Source of the DNA: Microbacterium murale
GTDB lineage: Bacteria; Actinomycetota; Actinomycetes; Actinomycetales; Microbacteriaceae
Direction of reading: 5' to 3'
DNA: 64,000 bases
Assembly (NCBI RefSeq): GCF_014635185.1
Contig: NZ_BMCM01000003.1
Span: 295,623 to 359,622 of the forward strand
The notes beneath the pieces are model-generated. The model was not told the DNA's origin. It saw nothing but the letters and a program-made list of their open reading frames with translations, and did not search any database. How positions within the stretch are numbered: position 1 is the stretch's first letter; each line of letters starts with the position of its first letter. Positions 42,198-51,409 of this stretch are shown here, one piece after another. The translations under genes were made by a program, and so were the position numbers.

Positions 42198-44672
42198 TCA
42201 CATCGACGAATAGGAGACGATGCCGCGCCTGACGCCATCCAGCGCCTGACGCGCCGTGCGGGCGACGTCTGCGTCTTCCGCGACGATCGACAGCTGATCG
42301 AGCAGGTCGATGGTCTGCTTCGCCCATCGCACGAAATCGCCGGCCGCCATGTCGGCGTCGACCAGCACGCGATCGAGCAGAGCGCCGCGCGCCCAGGCGT
42401 GCATCGCTCCTGCGAGACCCGCAGCGAGCGGTTCGGAACCCGGGAGATGGTGATCCTGCTCGAGATCGTCGAGCTCCGACCAGAGCGACGTGGTCTTCTC
42501 GTACGCCGCGCGGAACGCACCGCGCGGCAGCCCGCGCTCCCCCGAGTTCGCCTCGTCCCGCCGTGGCTCGTACACGAGGCAGCACGCCATGGCCGCAAGC
42601 GACGGCGCATCCAGACCCTTCCAGAGGCCCTGGCGCAGCGACTCGGCCACCAGCAGGTCGCGCTCGCCGTAGATGCGGCGCATCGTGCGGCCAGCCTCAG
42701 TGAGGACGGTGTCATCGCCAGTGCCCGTGACATAGTCCAGGGTCGCGAGCACCTCGACGACGCGGTCGAAGACACGTGCGACCGTACCGGTGCGGGTCTC
42801 GATCTGCGCGCGGGTGCGATCGGTCTGGCGCTTGAGCTTCCAATAGCGCTCCGCCCAGCGGGCATGCGCCTCGCGGTCGGGGCACCCGTGGCAGCCGTGC
42901 CGCTGCATCTTCGTGCGCAGGGAATGGATGCGCTTCATGCGCTTGTCGCGCGCCGTGCGGGGCGCGTGCGAGTCCTGACGGTTCTTCTTCTCCAGGTCGC
43001 TGAGCTCGCGACGGATTCCGGCGTATTCGAGGAAGTCGCCGTGCTCGCAGTGCATCGCGGTGACATAGCCTGCGAGGGACTCCTCCGCCTCGCGCACCTG
43101 GCGGGCGAGGCCCACGACGGCTCGGTCGGCCTGGAACTGGGCGAACGACGACTCGAGGATCTGGCGGGCACGGGGACGCCCGAACATGTCGATCAGGTTG
43201 ACCGCCATGTTGTACGTGGGCCGGAAGCTGGAGTTCAGCGGGTAGGTGCGCCGAGACGCGAGGGCGGCGACGGCTTGGGGATCCATCCCCTCGGTCCACT
43301 GCACTACGGCGTGGCCTTCGACGTCGATCCCGCGGCGGCCGGCACGACCGGTGAGCTGCGTGTACTCCCCCGATGTGATCGCGACCCGCGCCTCGCCGTT
43401 GAACTTCTCCATCTTCTCGAGCACGACGGTCCTGGCCGGCATGTTGATGCCCAGCGCGAGGGTCTCGGTGGCGAAGACGACCTTGACGAGCTTGCGGCGG
43501 TAGAGCTCTTCCACGACCTCTTTGAAGGCGGGCAGCAGGCCTGCGTGATGCGAGGCGATGCCCCGCTCGAGGTTCTCGACCCATTCGAAGTAGCCGAGCA
43601 CGCCGAGGTCCGCGTCCTGCAGGGATCGCGTGCGCTCCTCGACGAGCTCGCGTATCTCGGCGCGCTCTTCGACGGTCGTCAGGCGAAGCCCGGACCGGCG
43701 AACCTGCTGGACCGCCGCATCGCACCCGACGCGACTGAAGATGAAGAAGATCGCCGGAAGAAGATTGGTGCGCTCGAGCAGCCGGATGACCTCCGGCCGA
43801 TCCATCCGCTCGATCCGCTGCGCGTTCGCCGCGCGCACGGGACGGCGTCCGCCCCGCTGCGGGCGGGGACTCTGACGTCCCGCGTGCTTGCCGCTGATGT
43901 AAGACTGCGCCCGCTTGTTGCTGTCGTAGCGCGACCCCGTGAACGAGCGGATGCGCATGAGTTCCTGGTTCACGGTCGCCGTGGCGACCCCGGCGCGGTC
44001 GTCGAACAGCGGCAGCAGGTCGTCTCGCACCAGCACATGCTGCTCGAGCGGCACCGGTCGGATCTCCGAGACGATCACCTCTGTGTCGCCCCGCACCGTG
44101 TCGAGCCAGTCTCCGAACTCCTCGGCGTTCGACACGGTCGCGCTGAGCGACACCAGCCGCACCTGCGAGGGCAGATGGATGATGACCTCTTCCCAGACAG
44201 CACCGCGGAAGCGATCGGCGAGGTAGTGCACCTCGTCCATGATCACGTAGCGCAGGTCGGCCAGTGCGGCCGAGTCCGCGTAGATCATGTTCCGCAGCAC
44301 CTCGGTCGTCATCACGACGATCCTGGCGTTGCCGTTGATGTTCGTGTCGCCGGTGAGCAGACCCACCTGGTCGGCGCCGTACACATCGACCAGCTCGCGG
44401 AACTTCTGATTCGACAGTGCCTTCATCGGCGTCGTGTAGAAGGCCTTGTCCTTCGGCGTCTGCATCGCGAGGTGGATCGCGAACTCGCCGACGATGGTCT
44501 TCCCCGCGCCGGTCGGTGCTGCGACGAGCACGCTGTGGCCCCGTTCGAGCGCGTGACAGCCCTCGACCTGGAAAGGATCGAGATCGAAGCTCTGCCTGCT
44601 CGCGAACGCCGCGGTCTCCGGGTGCGACGCCGCATCGCGGGCGGCCGCGTACCGCTCGGCGGGCGAGGTCAT
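42198..44672 (-). CDS. helY: Ski2-like DEAD/DEAH-box helicase, HelY-type
   Basis: An 824-residue superfamily 2 helicase of the actinobacterial HelY (Mtr4/Ski2-like) group, a probable RNA helicase. Motifs: Walker A APTGAGKTIVGEFAIH near residue 55, motif II MDEVHYLADRFRG near 145, motif III SATVSNAEEFG, and motif VI TQLTGRAGRRGID near 440. The C-terminal half has the insert HGCHGCPDREAHARWAERYWKL and a DSHCT-type end. ATG 44672 overlaps the tatC stop. The conserved placement between tatC and lnt matches other actinobacteria, which supports the gene name. Confidence 0.92.
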   Translation of the reverse strand: MTSPAERYAAARDAASHPETAAFASRQSFDLDPFQVEGCHALERGHSVLVAAPTGAGKTIVGEFAIHLAMQTPKDKAFYTTPMKALSNQKFRELVDVYGADQVGLLTGDTNINGNARIVVMTTEVLRNMIYADSAALADLRYVIMDEVHYLADRFRGAVWEEVIIHLPSQVRLVSLSATVSNAEEFGDWLDTVRGDTEVIVSEIRPVPLEQHVLVRDDLLPLFDDRAGVATATVNQELMRIRSFTGSRYDSNKRAQSYISGKHAGRQSPRPQRGGRRPVRAANAQRIERMDRPEVIRLLERTNLLPAIFFIFSRVGCDAAVQQVRRSGLRLTTVEERAEIRELVEERTRSLQDADLGVLGYFEWVENLERGIASHHAGLLPAFKEVVEELYRRKLVKVVFATETLALGINMPARTVVLEKMEKFNGEARVAITSGEYTQLTGRAGRRGIDVEGHAVVQWTEGMDPQAVAALASRRTYPLNSSFRPTYNMAVNLIDMFGRPRARQILESSFAQFQADRAVVGLARQVREAEESLAGYVTAMHCEHGDFLEYAGIRRELSDLEKKNRQDSHAPRTARDKRMKRIHSLRTKMQRHGCHGCPDREAHARWAERYWKLKRQTDRTRAQIETRTGTVARVFDRVVEVLATLDYVTGTGDDTVLTEAGRTMRRIYGERDLLVAESLRQGLWKGLDAPSLAAMACCLVYEPRRDEANSGERGLPRGAFRAAYEKTTSLWSELDDLEQDHHLPGSEPLAAGLAGAMHAWARGALLDRVLVDADMAAGDFVRWAKQTIDLLDQLSIVAEDADVARTARQALDGVRRGIVSYSSM

Positions 44673-45487
44673 ACCTCGACGTCCGGGAGCAGTCCTTCAG
44701 CCTTCGCGCGCTTGGTCTTGCGACGATCGAACAGCATGGACAGCCCTGCGGCCGCGAAGAAGAGTACGACGAGGATGCCTGCGAGCATCAGCATGCTGAC
44801 GACATCAGCGGCGGGCGTCGCGAGCGCGGCGAAGACGGTCGCGATGAGGATGGCGACGCGCCACCCCTTCAGGATCGCGCGCCCCGACATGACGCCGGCC
44901 ACGTTCAGCGCGACCAGGAACACCGGGAGGACGAACGAGACGCCGACCACGAGCATCAGCTTGAGGCTGAAGTCGTAGAACTGCTTCGCCTCGAAGAGGT
45001 TGTTCGCGCCTTCGGGGGTGAATGTCGCCATCAGCTCGATCACATGCGGCACCACGAGCGCGCCGACGTAGCATCCGGCGAAGAAGAGCGGGACGGCTGC
45101 GCACACGAACCCGGCGGTGTACCGGATCTCCTTGCGGTTCAGGCCGGGCATGATGAACGCCCAGATCTGCCACAACCACACGGGGGCGGCGATGAAGATT
45201 CCCAGCGAGAAGGCGATGCGCATCCGAAGGTCGAACGGCGACGTCACGGACGAGAACGTGAGTCCGACGAGGTCGTCTCCCCTGGCCTCCGCGATCTTCC
45301 GTACGGGCTCGGTGATGAAGGCGATCACGGGGTCGGAGAGGAAGAACCCCAGAATCATGGCGACGAGAAGCGCCGCCGCAGAGATCATCAGCCGTCGGCG
45401 CAGCTCCACAAGGTGGCCGCCGAGCGACATTCGGCGTTCATTGCGTGGCTTGTCACTCGCGGCCGACTGCTTGTCGATCGCGGTCAC
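44669..45487 (-). CDS. tatC: Sec-independent protein translocase TatC
   Basis: A 272-residue TatC, the multi-span core of the twin-arginine translocase that recognises RR signal peptides. The N-terminal MSLGGHLVELRRRLMISAAA contains the substrate-binding glutamate. Six membrane segments follow, with FSSVTSPFDLRMRIAFSLG and the conserved NRKEIRYTAGFV loop, and a basic cytoplasmic tail (RRKTKRAKAEGLL). It lies 5 bp after tatA and overlaps helY (ATGA). A tatB gene was not seen here. Confidence 0.96.
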   Translation of the reverse strand: MTAIDKQSAASDKPRNERRMSLGGHLVELRRRLMISAAALLVAMILGFFLSDPVIAFITEPVRKIAEARGDDLVGLTFSSVTSPFDLRMRIAFSLGIFIAAPVWLWQIWAFIMPGLNRKEIRYTAGFVCAAVPLFFAGCYVGALVVPHVIELMATFTPEGANNLFEAKQFYDFSLKLMLVVGVSFVLPVFLVALNVAGVMSGRAILKGWRVAILIATVFAALATPAADVVSMLMLAGILVVLFFAAAGLSMLFDRRKTKRAKAEGLLPDVEV

Positions 45488-45492
45488 AATCG

Positions 45493-45735
45493 TCAGGTGG
45501 TGGTGCCGCTGTCAGAGCGGGGTGCGCTGACGCCCTGGTCTGATGCCGACGACTTCGCGACGTCGACCGCCGGATCGGACTTGCCGTCGTCGTCCTTCAT
45601 CGCCTTCATCTCGCCCTTGAACAGTCGCGCGGACTGGCCCATGCTCTTCGCCAGTGCCGGGAGCTTCGCTGCTCCGAACAACAACAGGATGACGAGCACG
45701 AGTACGAGCAGATGCCAACCGGTCAGTCCAGCCAT
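45493..45735 (-). CDS. tatA: Sec-independent protein translocase TatA
   Basis: An 80-residue TatA. It has the single short membrane helix (WHLLVLVLVILLLFGAAKLP), the hinge and the amphipathic helix ALAKSMGQSARLFKGEMKAM, then a polar tail. TatA forms the pore of the twin-arginine pathway. It sits between pafC (52-bp gap) and tatC (5-bp gap), the standard actinobacterial order. Confidence 0.95.
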   Translation of the reverse strand: MAGLTGWHLLVLVLVILLLFGAAKLPALAKSMGQSARLFKGEMKAMKDDDGKSDPAVDVAKSSASDQGVSAPRSDSGTTT

Positions 45736-45787
45736 GATTCCCTCCAGGGATCGAAGTCTCCGTGCAGTCTACCCGCGGATGACGTGT

Positions 45788-46759
45788 TTATGGGTGACGG
45801 TACAGCGCGAGTCCATCCGCTGCCCAGTCCCTCGTCGCCGTACGGGCGACTTCGGGGAGGTGGACTTCGAGATGTCCGCCGAACCGACCAGCGACGCGCT
45901 TTATGCTCCGCGGATCCGCGATCGGTATCCGCACGGTGACGACGCCCCCGTGGACTTCTGCGTTGTCCGCGCGCACATAGTCTCCGAGCAGTGGCACCAG
46001 TCGCTCGGGAAGTCGCACCGTGACCTCATCGTCGTCGCCGATCGTGGTGAACGCTTCCGGGAGAAGCTCGTCCGCATGCGTGATCGGGATATCGGTGAGT
46101 TCGGGCTCGCTGACGCGATCGAGGTGGAAGGTGCGCATCGCCTGGCGAAGGTGGCACCAACCCTGCAGATACCATTGTCCGCCGGTGATGAGCACCTGGA
46201 CGGGGTCGACCGTGCGGGTCGTGGCCGCGGCATCCGGCGCCTGATAGCGAAACGACACCGCGACTTTGCGGCTCAGCGCATTCGACACGGCATCACGCAC
46301 GGCGTCGACCGCGTCCGGCGCGATGACGACCTCGGCAGGTGCGTTCGCCGAAGCCCGTGAGAGCTTCGCGAGGAGTCCCGCGACCAGACCCGAATTCGAG
46401 ACGGCAGGCACGGCGGCGACGACCTGGAGGCCGGCGAGGAGAGCAGCGGCCTCGCGCGCGGTGAACCGCGGCACCCGGCGGAGTCCGACATCGTTCGTGA
46501 TCTCGATGACGCCCTCCTCATCGAGGAGGTCCCAGTTGATGTCGAACATCTCGTGCGGTTGCTGCCAGTACCCCGCGTCGCCGGGCAGTCCGATCACCGT
46601 GAGCTTCTCGACCATGCTGCGCATCTCGTCGACACTGACACCGAACTCGTCGGCGGCCTCGGCGAGCGAGACCTGGCCCCGCTCGAGCAGATACGGCACC
46701 AGCGTGAGATAGGCGCGCACACGGTCGGATGCGAGCAGTGGTTTCGGCTTGTCAGCCAT
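45788..46759 (-). CDS. pafC: WYL-domain transcriptional regulator PafC
   Basis: A 323-residue protein with an N-terminal winged helix (VRAYLTLVPYLLERGQVSLAEAADEFGVSVDEMRSMVEKL) and a central WYL domain (VSFRYQAPDAAATTRTVDPVQVLITGGQWYLQGWCHLRQAMRTFHLDRV). PafC pairs with PafB as an activator of the LexA/RecA-independent DNA-damage response in actinobacteria. It shares one base with the end of pafB (TGATG), so the partners are co-translated. Confidence 0.93.
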   Translation of the reverse strand: MADKPKPLLASDRVRAYLTLVPYLLERGQVSLAEAADEFGVSVDEMRSMVEKLTVIGLPGDAGYWQQPHEMFDINWDLLDEEGVIEITNDVGLRRVPRFTAREAAALLAGLQVVAAVPAVSNSGLVAGLLAKLSRASANAPAEVVIAPDAVDAVRDAVSNALSRKVAVSFRYQAPDAAATTRTVDPVQVLITGGQWYLQGWCHLRQAMRTFHLDRVSEPELTDIPITHADELLPEAFTTIGDDDEVTVRLPERLVPLLGDYVRADNAEVHGGVVTVRIPIADPRSIKRVAGRFGGHLEVHLPEVARTATRDWAADGLALYRHP

Positions 46760-47781
46760 CAGCGCTCCCCTCTTTCCGCGCGAGCGGCGTCGGTGCCGAC
46801 CTCATCGGCGTGCGCGGCGACTGTCGCTTCCAGCCGAGCGATCACCGCGTCTCGCAGCGCGGCCGGTTCCACCACGCGCACCTCGGGGCCATACGAGGCA
46901 AGTTCGTCGGCGAAGATGTGCACGTCGACGAACGGCACGCTGAAGCCCTGCACCTGAGGGGTCGAACGCCGGCCGAGCCGCAGCGCGGCCTCGGTGCCGG
47001 GAGTGATCTCGAGCAGTGCGGAGTTGCGGGCGGCGACGGCTTCGAGGCCTGCGAGCGCCCGTTCCCCCGCGCCTTCACGGAGTCCGGCGTCGAATGTCCG
47101 CTTCGTCGAGGTGACGTCGCCGACGATGCGGCTGAGCAGGAAGGTGCGCTCGTCATCCGCGTCGAGATCGATACCGTAGACATGCCAGCGCGCCTCGTAA
47201 TCGAGCAGGGCCAGCGGCTCCACGCGCCTGCGACGCGGCGACTGCTCCCCCGGCTTGAGATAGTCGAAGGCGACCACGCGACAGTCCTCGATGGCGCTCT
47301 GCAGCGGCGCGAAGCTCGCATCGCGAACCGTGATGCGCGGCGCGAAGCCGATGATCGGCTCGTCGCCGTCGATGCCGAGCGCGCGGATCTTCCGCACTCC
47401 CGCCTGTGCATCCGCCGATGAGGACTCCGCACTCCATACGCTGCCCGCCAGGGTGAGGACGGCGAGCTCAGCCGCGCTGAACGCGATGTCAGCAGGCAGA
47501 TCGTACTCGGCCTTCGGGATGCGATACCTGGCCTCCCGAAGATCGTTGGGATCACCAGGGTCGCCGATCGTCTCGATCGGGACGCCGAGCGTGCGCAGTT
47601 CGTCCTTATCGCGCTCGAACATCTTCTCCAGTGCATCCGCGCGCGTGCCGGCATCGGCGCGTTGACGGTACCCCGAGATGTTGTCGAGGATCTGCTGCTT
47701 CGTGAGCCCGATCTCCGTGGCCATCAGCGCCACGACGAGATTCGTCTGACGCTCTTCGGGCGGGATCCGGGCGGCCATCAC
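46759..47781 (-). CDS. pafB: WYL-domain transcriptional regulator PafB
   Basis: A 340-residue partner of PafC. The N-terminal helix-turn-helix is RQTNLVVALMATEIGLTKQQILDNISGYRQ. The WYL domain near residues 155-235 contains AFDYLKPGEQSPRRRRVEPLALLDYEARWHVYGIDLDADDERTFLLSRIVGDV. In many actinobacteria pafB directly follows pafA, the Pup ligase gene. Here its neighbour is instead an FKBP gene, overlapping by ATGA, and no pafA is present. Its DNA-damage role does not need the Pup system. Confidence 0.93.
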   Translation of the reverse strand: MMAARIPPEERQTNLVVALMATEIGLTKQQILDNISGYRQRADAGTRADALEKMFERDKDELRTLGVPIETIGDPGDPNDLREARYRIPKAEYDLPADIAFSAAELAVLTLAGSVWSAESSSADAQAGVRKIRALGIDGDEPIIGFAPRITVRDASFAPLQSAIEDCRVVAFDYLKPGEQSPRRRRVEPLALLDYEARWHVYGIDLDADDERTFLLSRIVGDVTSTKRTFDAGLREGAGERALAGLEAVAARNSALLEITPGTEAALRLGRRSTPQVQGFSVPFVDVHIFADELASYGPEVRVVEPAALRDAVIARLEATVAAHADEVGTDAARAERGER

Positions 47782-48752
47782 TGTGCGGGGGCCGCGGGCG
47801 GATCGGTGCCGAGGATGTCGACGACGAAGACGAGGGTGGAGTTCGCGGGAACGGCGCCGCTGCCCGCCTCGCCGTAGCCGAGCTCAGGCGGAACGACGAT
47901 GAGCACCTGCGAGCCGACGGTCTGGCCGGTGAGCCCCTGCGTCATGCCGGGAATCAGAGCGGTGAGGTCGAACGGCGTGGCACCGCGATCCCACGACGAG
48001 TCGAAGACGGTCTTGTCCGCCCACGTCACGCCGGTGTAGTTGACGAGCACCGTGTCGTCTTCAGCCACTTTCTCTCCCTCGCCCTTGATGAGGGTCTGGA
48101 CGACGAGATCGGTGGGAGCGGCGCTGTCGGGGACGATGATGCCTGGACGCCCGTCAGCGGCACGAACCACGGTCGGCATGCCTGCGGCGTCGTTGTACTG
48201 CGGGGCGCCTTCGGCCTTCGACGGGAAGACCTTGACGACGTCGAACACGGCGACGACCGGTACGTCGTCATCGAGTTCGAAACTCGCCAGATTCTGGGCG
48301 CCGAAGTCCTCGGGAGAGATCACCGACAGCACACGGCTGCCCTCGGTCGCGCATTCCAGCGCTTCACCGAAGGCGGGAACCCGCTGAGCCCAGTAGTCGA
48401 TGCTCACGAGCTGCGCCTGGTCCTCGTCGAACGCGGTGCCGGCGACCGCTTCGCCGCTCTTGCCGGAGTACAGCGTGAACTCGACGACAGCGCTCTGCGT
48501 CGGGCTCGTGAGTGCGGGGCCGTCGCCGACGACGACATCGCTGAACGAGCTCTTCTGCGCGCCGACCGGCGTGAACAGTTCGACTTCCGGCGTCTCGCCC
48601 ACGTCTCCGGTGATCGTCGCGATGTCGTCGATCCCTGTGGCCGCCTCTGCACGATCGCATGCGGCTCCGTCGAATGCGGGCGCCGTCGCACACCCCGTCA
48701 GGGCGACGAGGGCGAGACTGAGTGTGGCCAGAGCAGCAGACGTTTTACGCAC
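47778..48752 (-). CDS. FKBP-type peptidyl-prolyl isomerase lipoprotein
   Basis: A 324-residue lipoprotein. GTG 48752 opens a signal peptide (RKTSAALATLSLALVALTGC) with lipobox LTGC, so the mature protein is anchored outside by Cys-20 or so. The C-terminal FKBP domain has VLVNYTGVTWADKTVFDSSWDRG, PGMTQGLTGQTVGSQVLIVVPPELGYG and STLVFVVDILG. A degenerate FKBP-like region may precede it. It likely assists folding of exported proteins. Ten bases from trmI and overlapping pafB. A longer in-frame opening upstream lies within trmI and is rejected. Confidence 0.92.
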   Translation of the reverse strand: MRKTSAALATLSLALVALTGCATAPAFDGAACDRAEAATGIDDIATITGDVGETPEVELFTPVGAQKSSFSDVVVGDGPALTSPTQSAVVEFTLYSGKSGEAVAGTAFDEDQAQLVSIDYWAQRVPAFGEALECATEGSRVLSVISPEDFGAQNLASFELDDDVPVVAVFDVVKVFPSKAEGAPQYNDAAGMPTVVRAADGRPGIIVPDSAAPTDLVVQTLIKGEGEKVAEDDTVLVNYTGVTWADKTVFDSSWDRGATPFDLTALIPGMTQGLTGQTVGSQVLIVVPPELGYGEAGSGAVPANSTLVFVVDILGTDPPAAPAQ

Positions 48753-48762
48753 GCTCTCCAGT

Positions 48763-49779
48763 CTATTGCGATCGCTGCTCGGAATCGCGCGAAGCGGCGG
48801 CGCGACGTGAGCCGTCTGCCGCCTTGGTCGCCTCACGCACACGCTTGCGCAGGTTCTTGTCGGTGATCTCGCGATCCCCGACCGCTCCCGGCGTCCACTG
48901 CTCGACGTCGTGGTCGCCGTAGCTGGACTTCGACGCGCGTCGCTTGACCTCGGGCGCGATCGTTCCCGGCGCGAGACGGCGGGCGGTGAGCAGGAAGCCG
49001 GTGTGCGCGACCATCCGGTGATCCGGGCGCACGGCGAGTCCCTCGACGTGCCAGCCGCGCACCATGGTCTCGGAGGCATCCGGGTCGGTGAACAGTCCGG
49101 TGCCGCGAATGAATTCGGCGACGCGCGAGAGCTGCGTGGCCGTGGCGACGTAGCAGAGCACCACGCCGCCCGGCGTCAGCGCGTCGGCGACGACGTCCAT
49201 GACCTCCCACGGTGCCAGCATGTCGAGCACGACGCGATCGACGGTTCCGGCGGGAAGTTCGACCGGGAGTGCCTCAAGCAGATCGCCGACCACGACACGC
49301 CAAGTGTCGGGCGACTCTCCGAAGAAGGTCTCGACGTTGGCCTTGGCGACCTCAGCGAAATCGTCCCGTCGCTCGAAGGACACGAGGGCGCCCGCCGGTC
49401 CCACAGCACGCAGCAACGAGAGCGAGAGCGCACCCGATCCGACTCCGGCTTCGACGACGGTCGCACCGGGGAAGATGTCGGCCTGCATCACGATCTGCGC
49501 CGCATCCTTCGGGTACACGATCGCGGCGCCGCGCGGCATCGACATCGCGAAGTCGCGCAGCAGCGGACGAAGCGCCAGATACTCGTGCCCTGAGCTGTTG
49601 GCGACCACGGAGCCGTCCGGCAAGCCGATCAGATCGCGATGCCTGAGCACGCCGTGGTGCGTGTGCAGTTCGCCGTCTTCGCTGAGTGTGACCGTGTGAA
49701 GCCGGTTCTTGGGTCCGGTGAGCTGCACGCGATCGCCGTCGCGAAACGGACCGCGCTGCCGTGAGGATGAAACGGTCAT
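48763..49779 (-). CDS. trmI: tRNA (adenine-58-N1)-methyltransferase TrmI
   Basis: A 338-residue class I SAM methyltransferase that makes m1A58 in tRNA. It has the small N-terminal beta domain (DRVQLTGPKNRLHTVTLSEDGELHTHHG) and IVYPKDAAQIVMQADIFPGATVVEAGVGSGALSLSLL (SAM motif I). VDRVVLDMLAPWEVMDVVADAL is the catalytic-side motif, and DHRMVAHTGFLLTARRLAPG is near the end. In actinobacteria with a Pup-proteasome system this gene usually starts that locus (followed by mpa, dop, pup). Here the FKBP gene follows directly. ATGA overlap with the upstream HAD gene. Confidence 0.93.
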   Translation of the reverse strand: MTVSSSRQRGPFRDGDRVQLTGPKNRLHTVTLSEDGELHTHHGVLRHRDLIGLPDGSVVANSSGHEYLALRPLLRDFAMSMPRGAAIVYPKDAAQIVMQADIFPGATVVEAGVGSGALSLSLLRAVGPAGALVSFERRDDFAEVAKANVETFFGESPDTWRVVVGDLLEALPVELPAGTVDRVVLDMLAPWEVMDVVADALTPGGVVLCYVATATQLSRVAEFIRGTGLFTDPDASETMVRGWHVEGLAVRPDHRMVAHTGFLLTARRLAPGTIAPEVKRRASKSSYGDHDVEQWTPGAVGDREITDKNLRKRVREATKAADGSRRAAASRDSEQRSQ

Positions 49780-50465
49780 CGCAGCGCCCCCTCGGTCAGC
49801 GCCGTCTTCGTCGAGGCGTACAGGTCGATGATGTCCTGCGCAGTGCGATTCTCGAGCGTGGGCCAGAGCGCGTGCGCTCCCGCTCCATCGAGCGGCACCA
49901 TGTGCGGCACACCGAGCGTCACCGCACCGGAGGCAGCACCCGCACGCACACCGGTCACGGAATCCTCGATCACGACGGCATCCTCGATGTCGATGTCGAG
50001 AAGTCCGGCTGCTTTCAGATACGGCTCGGGATGCGGTTTGGGCTGTTCGACGTCATCACCTGCGATGACGTGCTCGAAGGCATCGAAATCGACGAGTTCC
50101 ACGACGCTCAGAGCCATCCGACGCAGCGACATCGTCACGAGTGCGGTACGGATGCCGTTGGCATGAAGGTCCCTCAACATCGCCTTGGCGCCGGGGCGAA
50201 AAGGCACGCCCTGCGTCGCCAGGGCCGTGCGCACGTCATCGGTGAGCTTGTCGACGATCGCGGCGGGATCCATGTCGACTCCCGCCGCACGGAGCATCAC
50301 CGCACTGTCGAGAAGGCCGTTGCCGACGAGCTGCAGCGCCTGCTCGTGAGACCACGTTCCCCCGAAGGAATGCACCAGAGCCGTCTCCGCCGCCATCCAG
50401 TACGGCTCGGTGTCGACCAGTGTTCCATCCATGTCCCAGAGGACTGCGCGGGGCTTTTGACTCAC
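49776..50465 (-). CDS. HAD-superfamily hydrolase (beta-phosphoglucomutase-like)
   Basis: A 229-residue HAD phosphatase. Motif I is AVLWDMDGTLVDTEPYW near residue 8, motif II is LVTMS near 115, motif III lysine is in EQPKPHPEPYLKAAG, and motif IV is VVIEDSVTGVRAGAASG. The cap region between I and II is the alpha-helical type of phosphoglucomutase/sugar-phosphate phosphatases. Substrate unknown. First gene of the long minus-strand series, overlapping trmI. Confidence 0.92.
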   Translation of the reverse strand: MSQKPRAVLWDMDGTLVDTEPYWMAAETALVHSFGGTWSHEQALQLVGNGLLDSAVMLRAAGVDMDPAAIVDKLTDDVRTALATQGVPFRPGAKAMLRDLHANGIRTALVTMSLRRMALSVVELVDFDAFEHVIAGDDVEQPKPHPEPYLKAAGLLDIDIEDAVVIEDSVTGVRAGAASGAVTLGVPHMVPLDGAGAHALWPTLENRTAQDIIDLYASTKTALTEGALR

Positions 50466-50554
50466 TGCTCCATGCTAGCCCGGCCTGTGCCCCATACCCT
50501 CGGACGCGGACTAGCCTGGAGGGATACCTGCGTTCGCGATGGGAGGAGAACTCG

Positions 50555-51409
50555 ATGGATGCACTGGGAAACCGCATCGTCGTCGTCGCGTTCGATGGCT
50601 GGAACGACGCCGGCGAGGCTGCGAGCGGCGCGATCGAGATGCTGCGCGAGAGCACCGAGTACGAGCTCGTGCACACCGTCGATCCCGAGCTGTACTTCGA
50701 CTACCAGTACACCCGACCGTCGACGAAGATGGACGCGACCGGGCATCGTGATCTGCGCTGGCCCGAGGCCGCGCTGTGGCGTCCGGCCGCCCCAACCGAC
50801 GACGGGTCTCCGGAATTCTGGCTGCTCACCGGCGTTGAGCCTGCCCGCACGTGGCAGGCGTTCGCGAACGAGTTCATCGACATCGCGTTGCGCGACGACG
50901 TCACCGGATTCATCACGCTCGGCGCGATGCTCTCCGACGTGCCCCACACCAGACCCATCTCGATATTCGCGTCGAGTGCCAACGAGCAGGTCCGGGAATC
51001 GCTCGGTCTCGAACGCTCCCTGTATGAGGGGCCGGTCGGCATCCTCAGTGTGATCGAGCACTTCGCCGAGCGCGCCGGCATCCCGACAGCTAATCTCTGG
51101 GCCAGCGTGCCGCATTACGTGGCATCCGCCGCGCCGTCGCCGAAGGCGACACTCGCGCTGCTCGACCGCCTGGAGGAACTCACCGGCATCGACATGCCAC
51201 GTGAACGTCTGCGCACGGATGCCGCCACCTGGGAGGCGTCGATCGACGCCGCGGCGGCGGATGACGACGAGATGACCGAGTACATCCACCAGCTCGAACG
51301 CACCCGCGACACCTGGGATTCTCCCGAGGCCTCCGGCGATGCGATCGCGCAGGCGTTCGAACGCTACCTGCGTCGCCGAGGCGACGGCCCCGGCGACCAC
51401 AAGCGCTAG
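50555..51409 (+). CDS. PAC2 family protein
   Basis: A 284-residue PAC2-domain protein (proteasome assembly chaperone 2-like fold found across actinobacteria). It begins [25 protein letters not shown] and includes [47 protein letters not shown] and [21 protein letters not shown]. An acidic C-terminal segment follows. Despite the name, actinobacterial members have no proven proteasome role. ATG 50555 follows GGGAGGAGAA. The stop shares CTAG with the convergent uppP stop. Confidence 0.93.
   Translation: MDALGNRIVVVAFDGWNDAGEAASGAIEMLRESTEYELVHTVDPELYFDYQYTRPSTKMDATGHRDLRWPEAALWRPAAPTDDGSPEFWLLTGVEPARTWQAFANEFIDIALRDDVTGFITLGAMLSDVPHTRPISIFASSANEQVRESLGLERSLYEGPVGILSVIEHFAERAGIPTANLWASVPHYVASAAPSPKATLALLDRLEELTGIDMPRERLRTDAATWEASIDAAAADDDEMTEYIHQLERTRDTWDSPEASGDAIAQAFERYLRRRGDGPGDHKR

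Noticed and set aside
42090-44978. 962-codon plus-strand open frame over helY and tatC
   Set aside because: Shadow of the helicase gene on the other strand; the helicase motifs are unmistakable.
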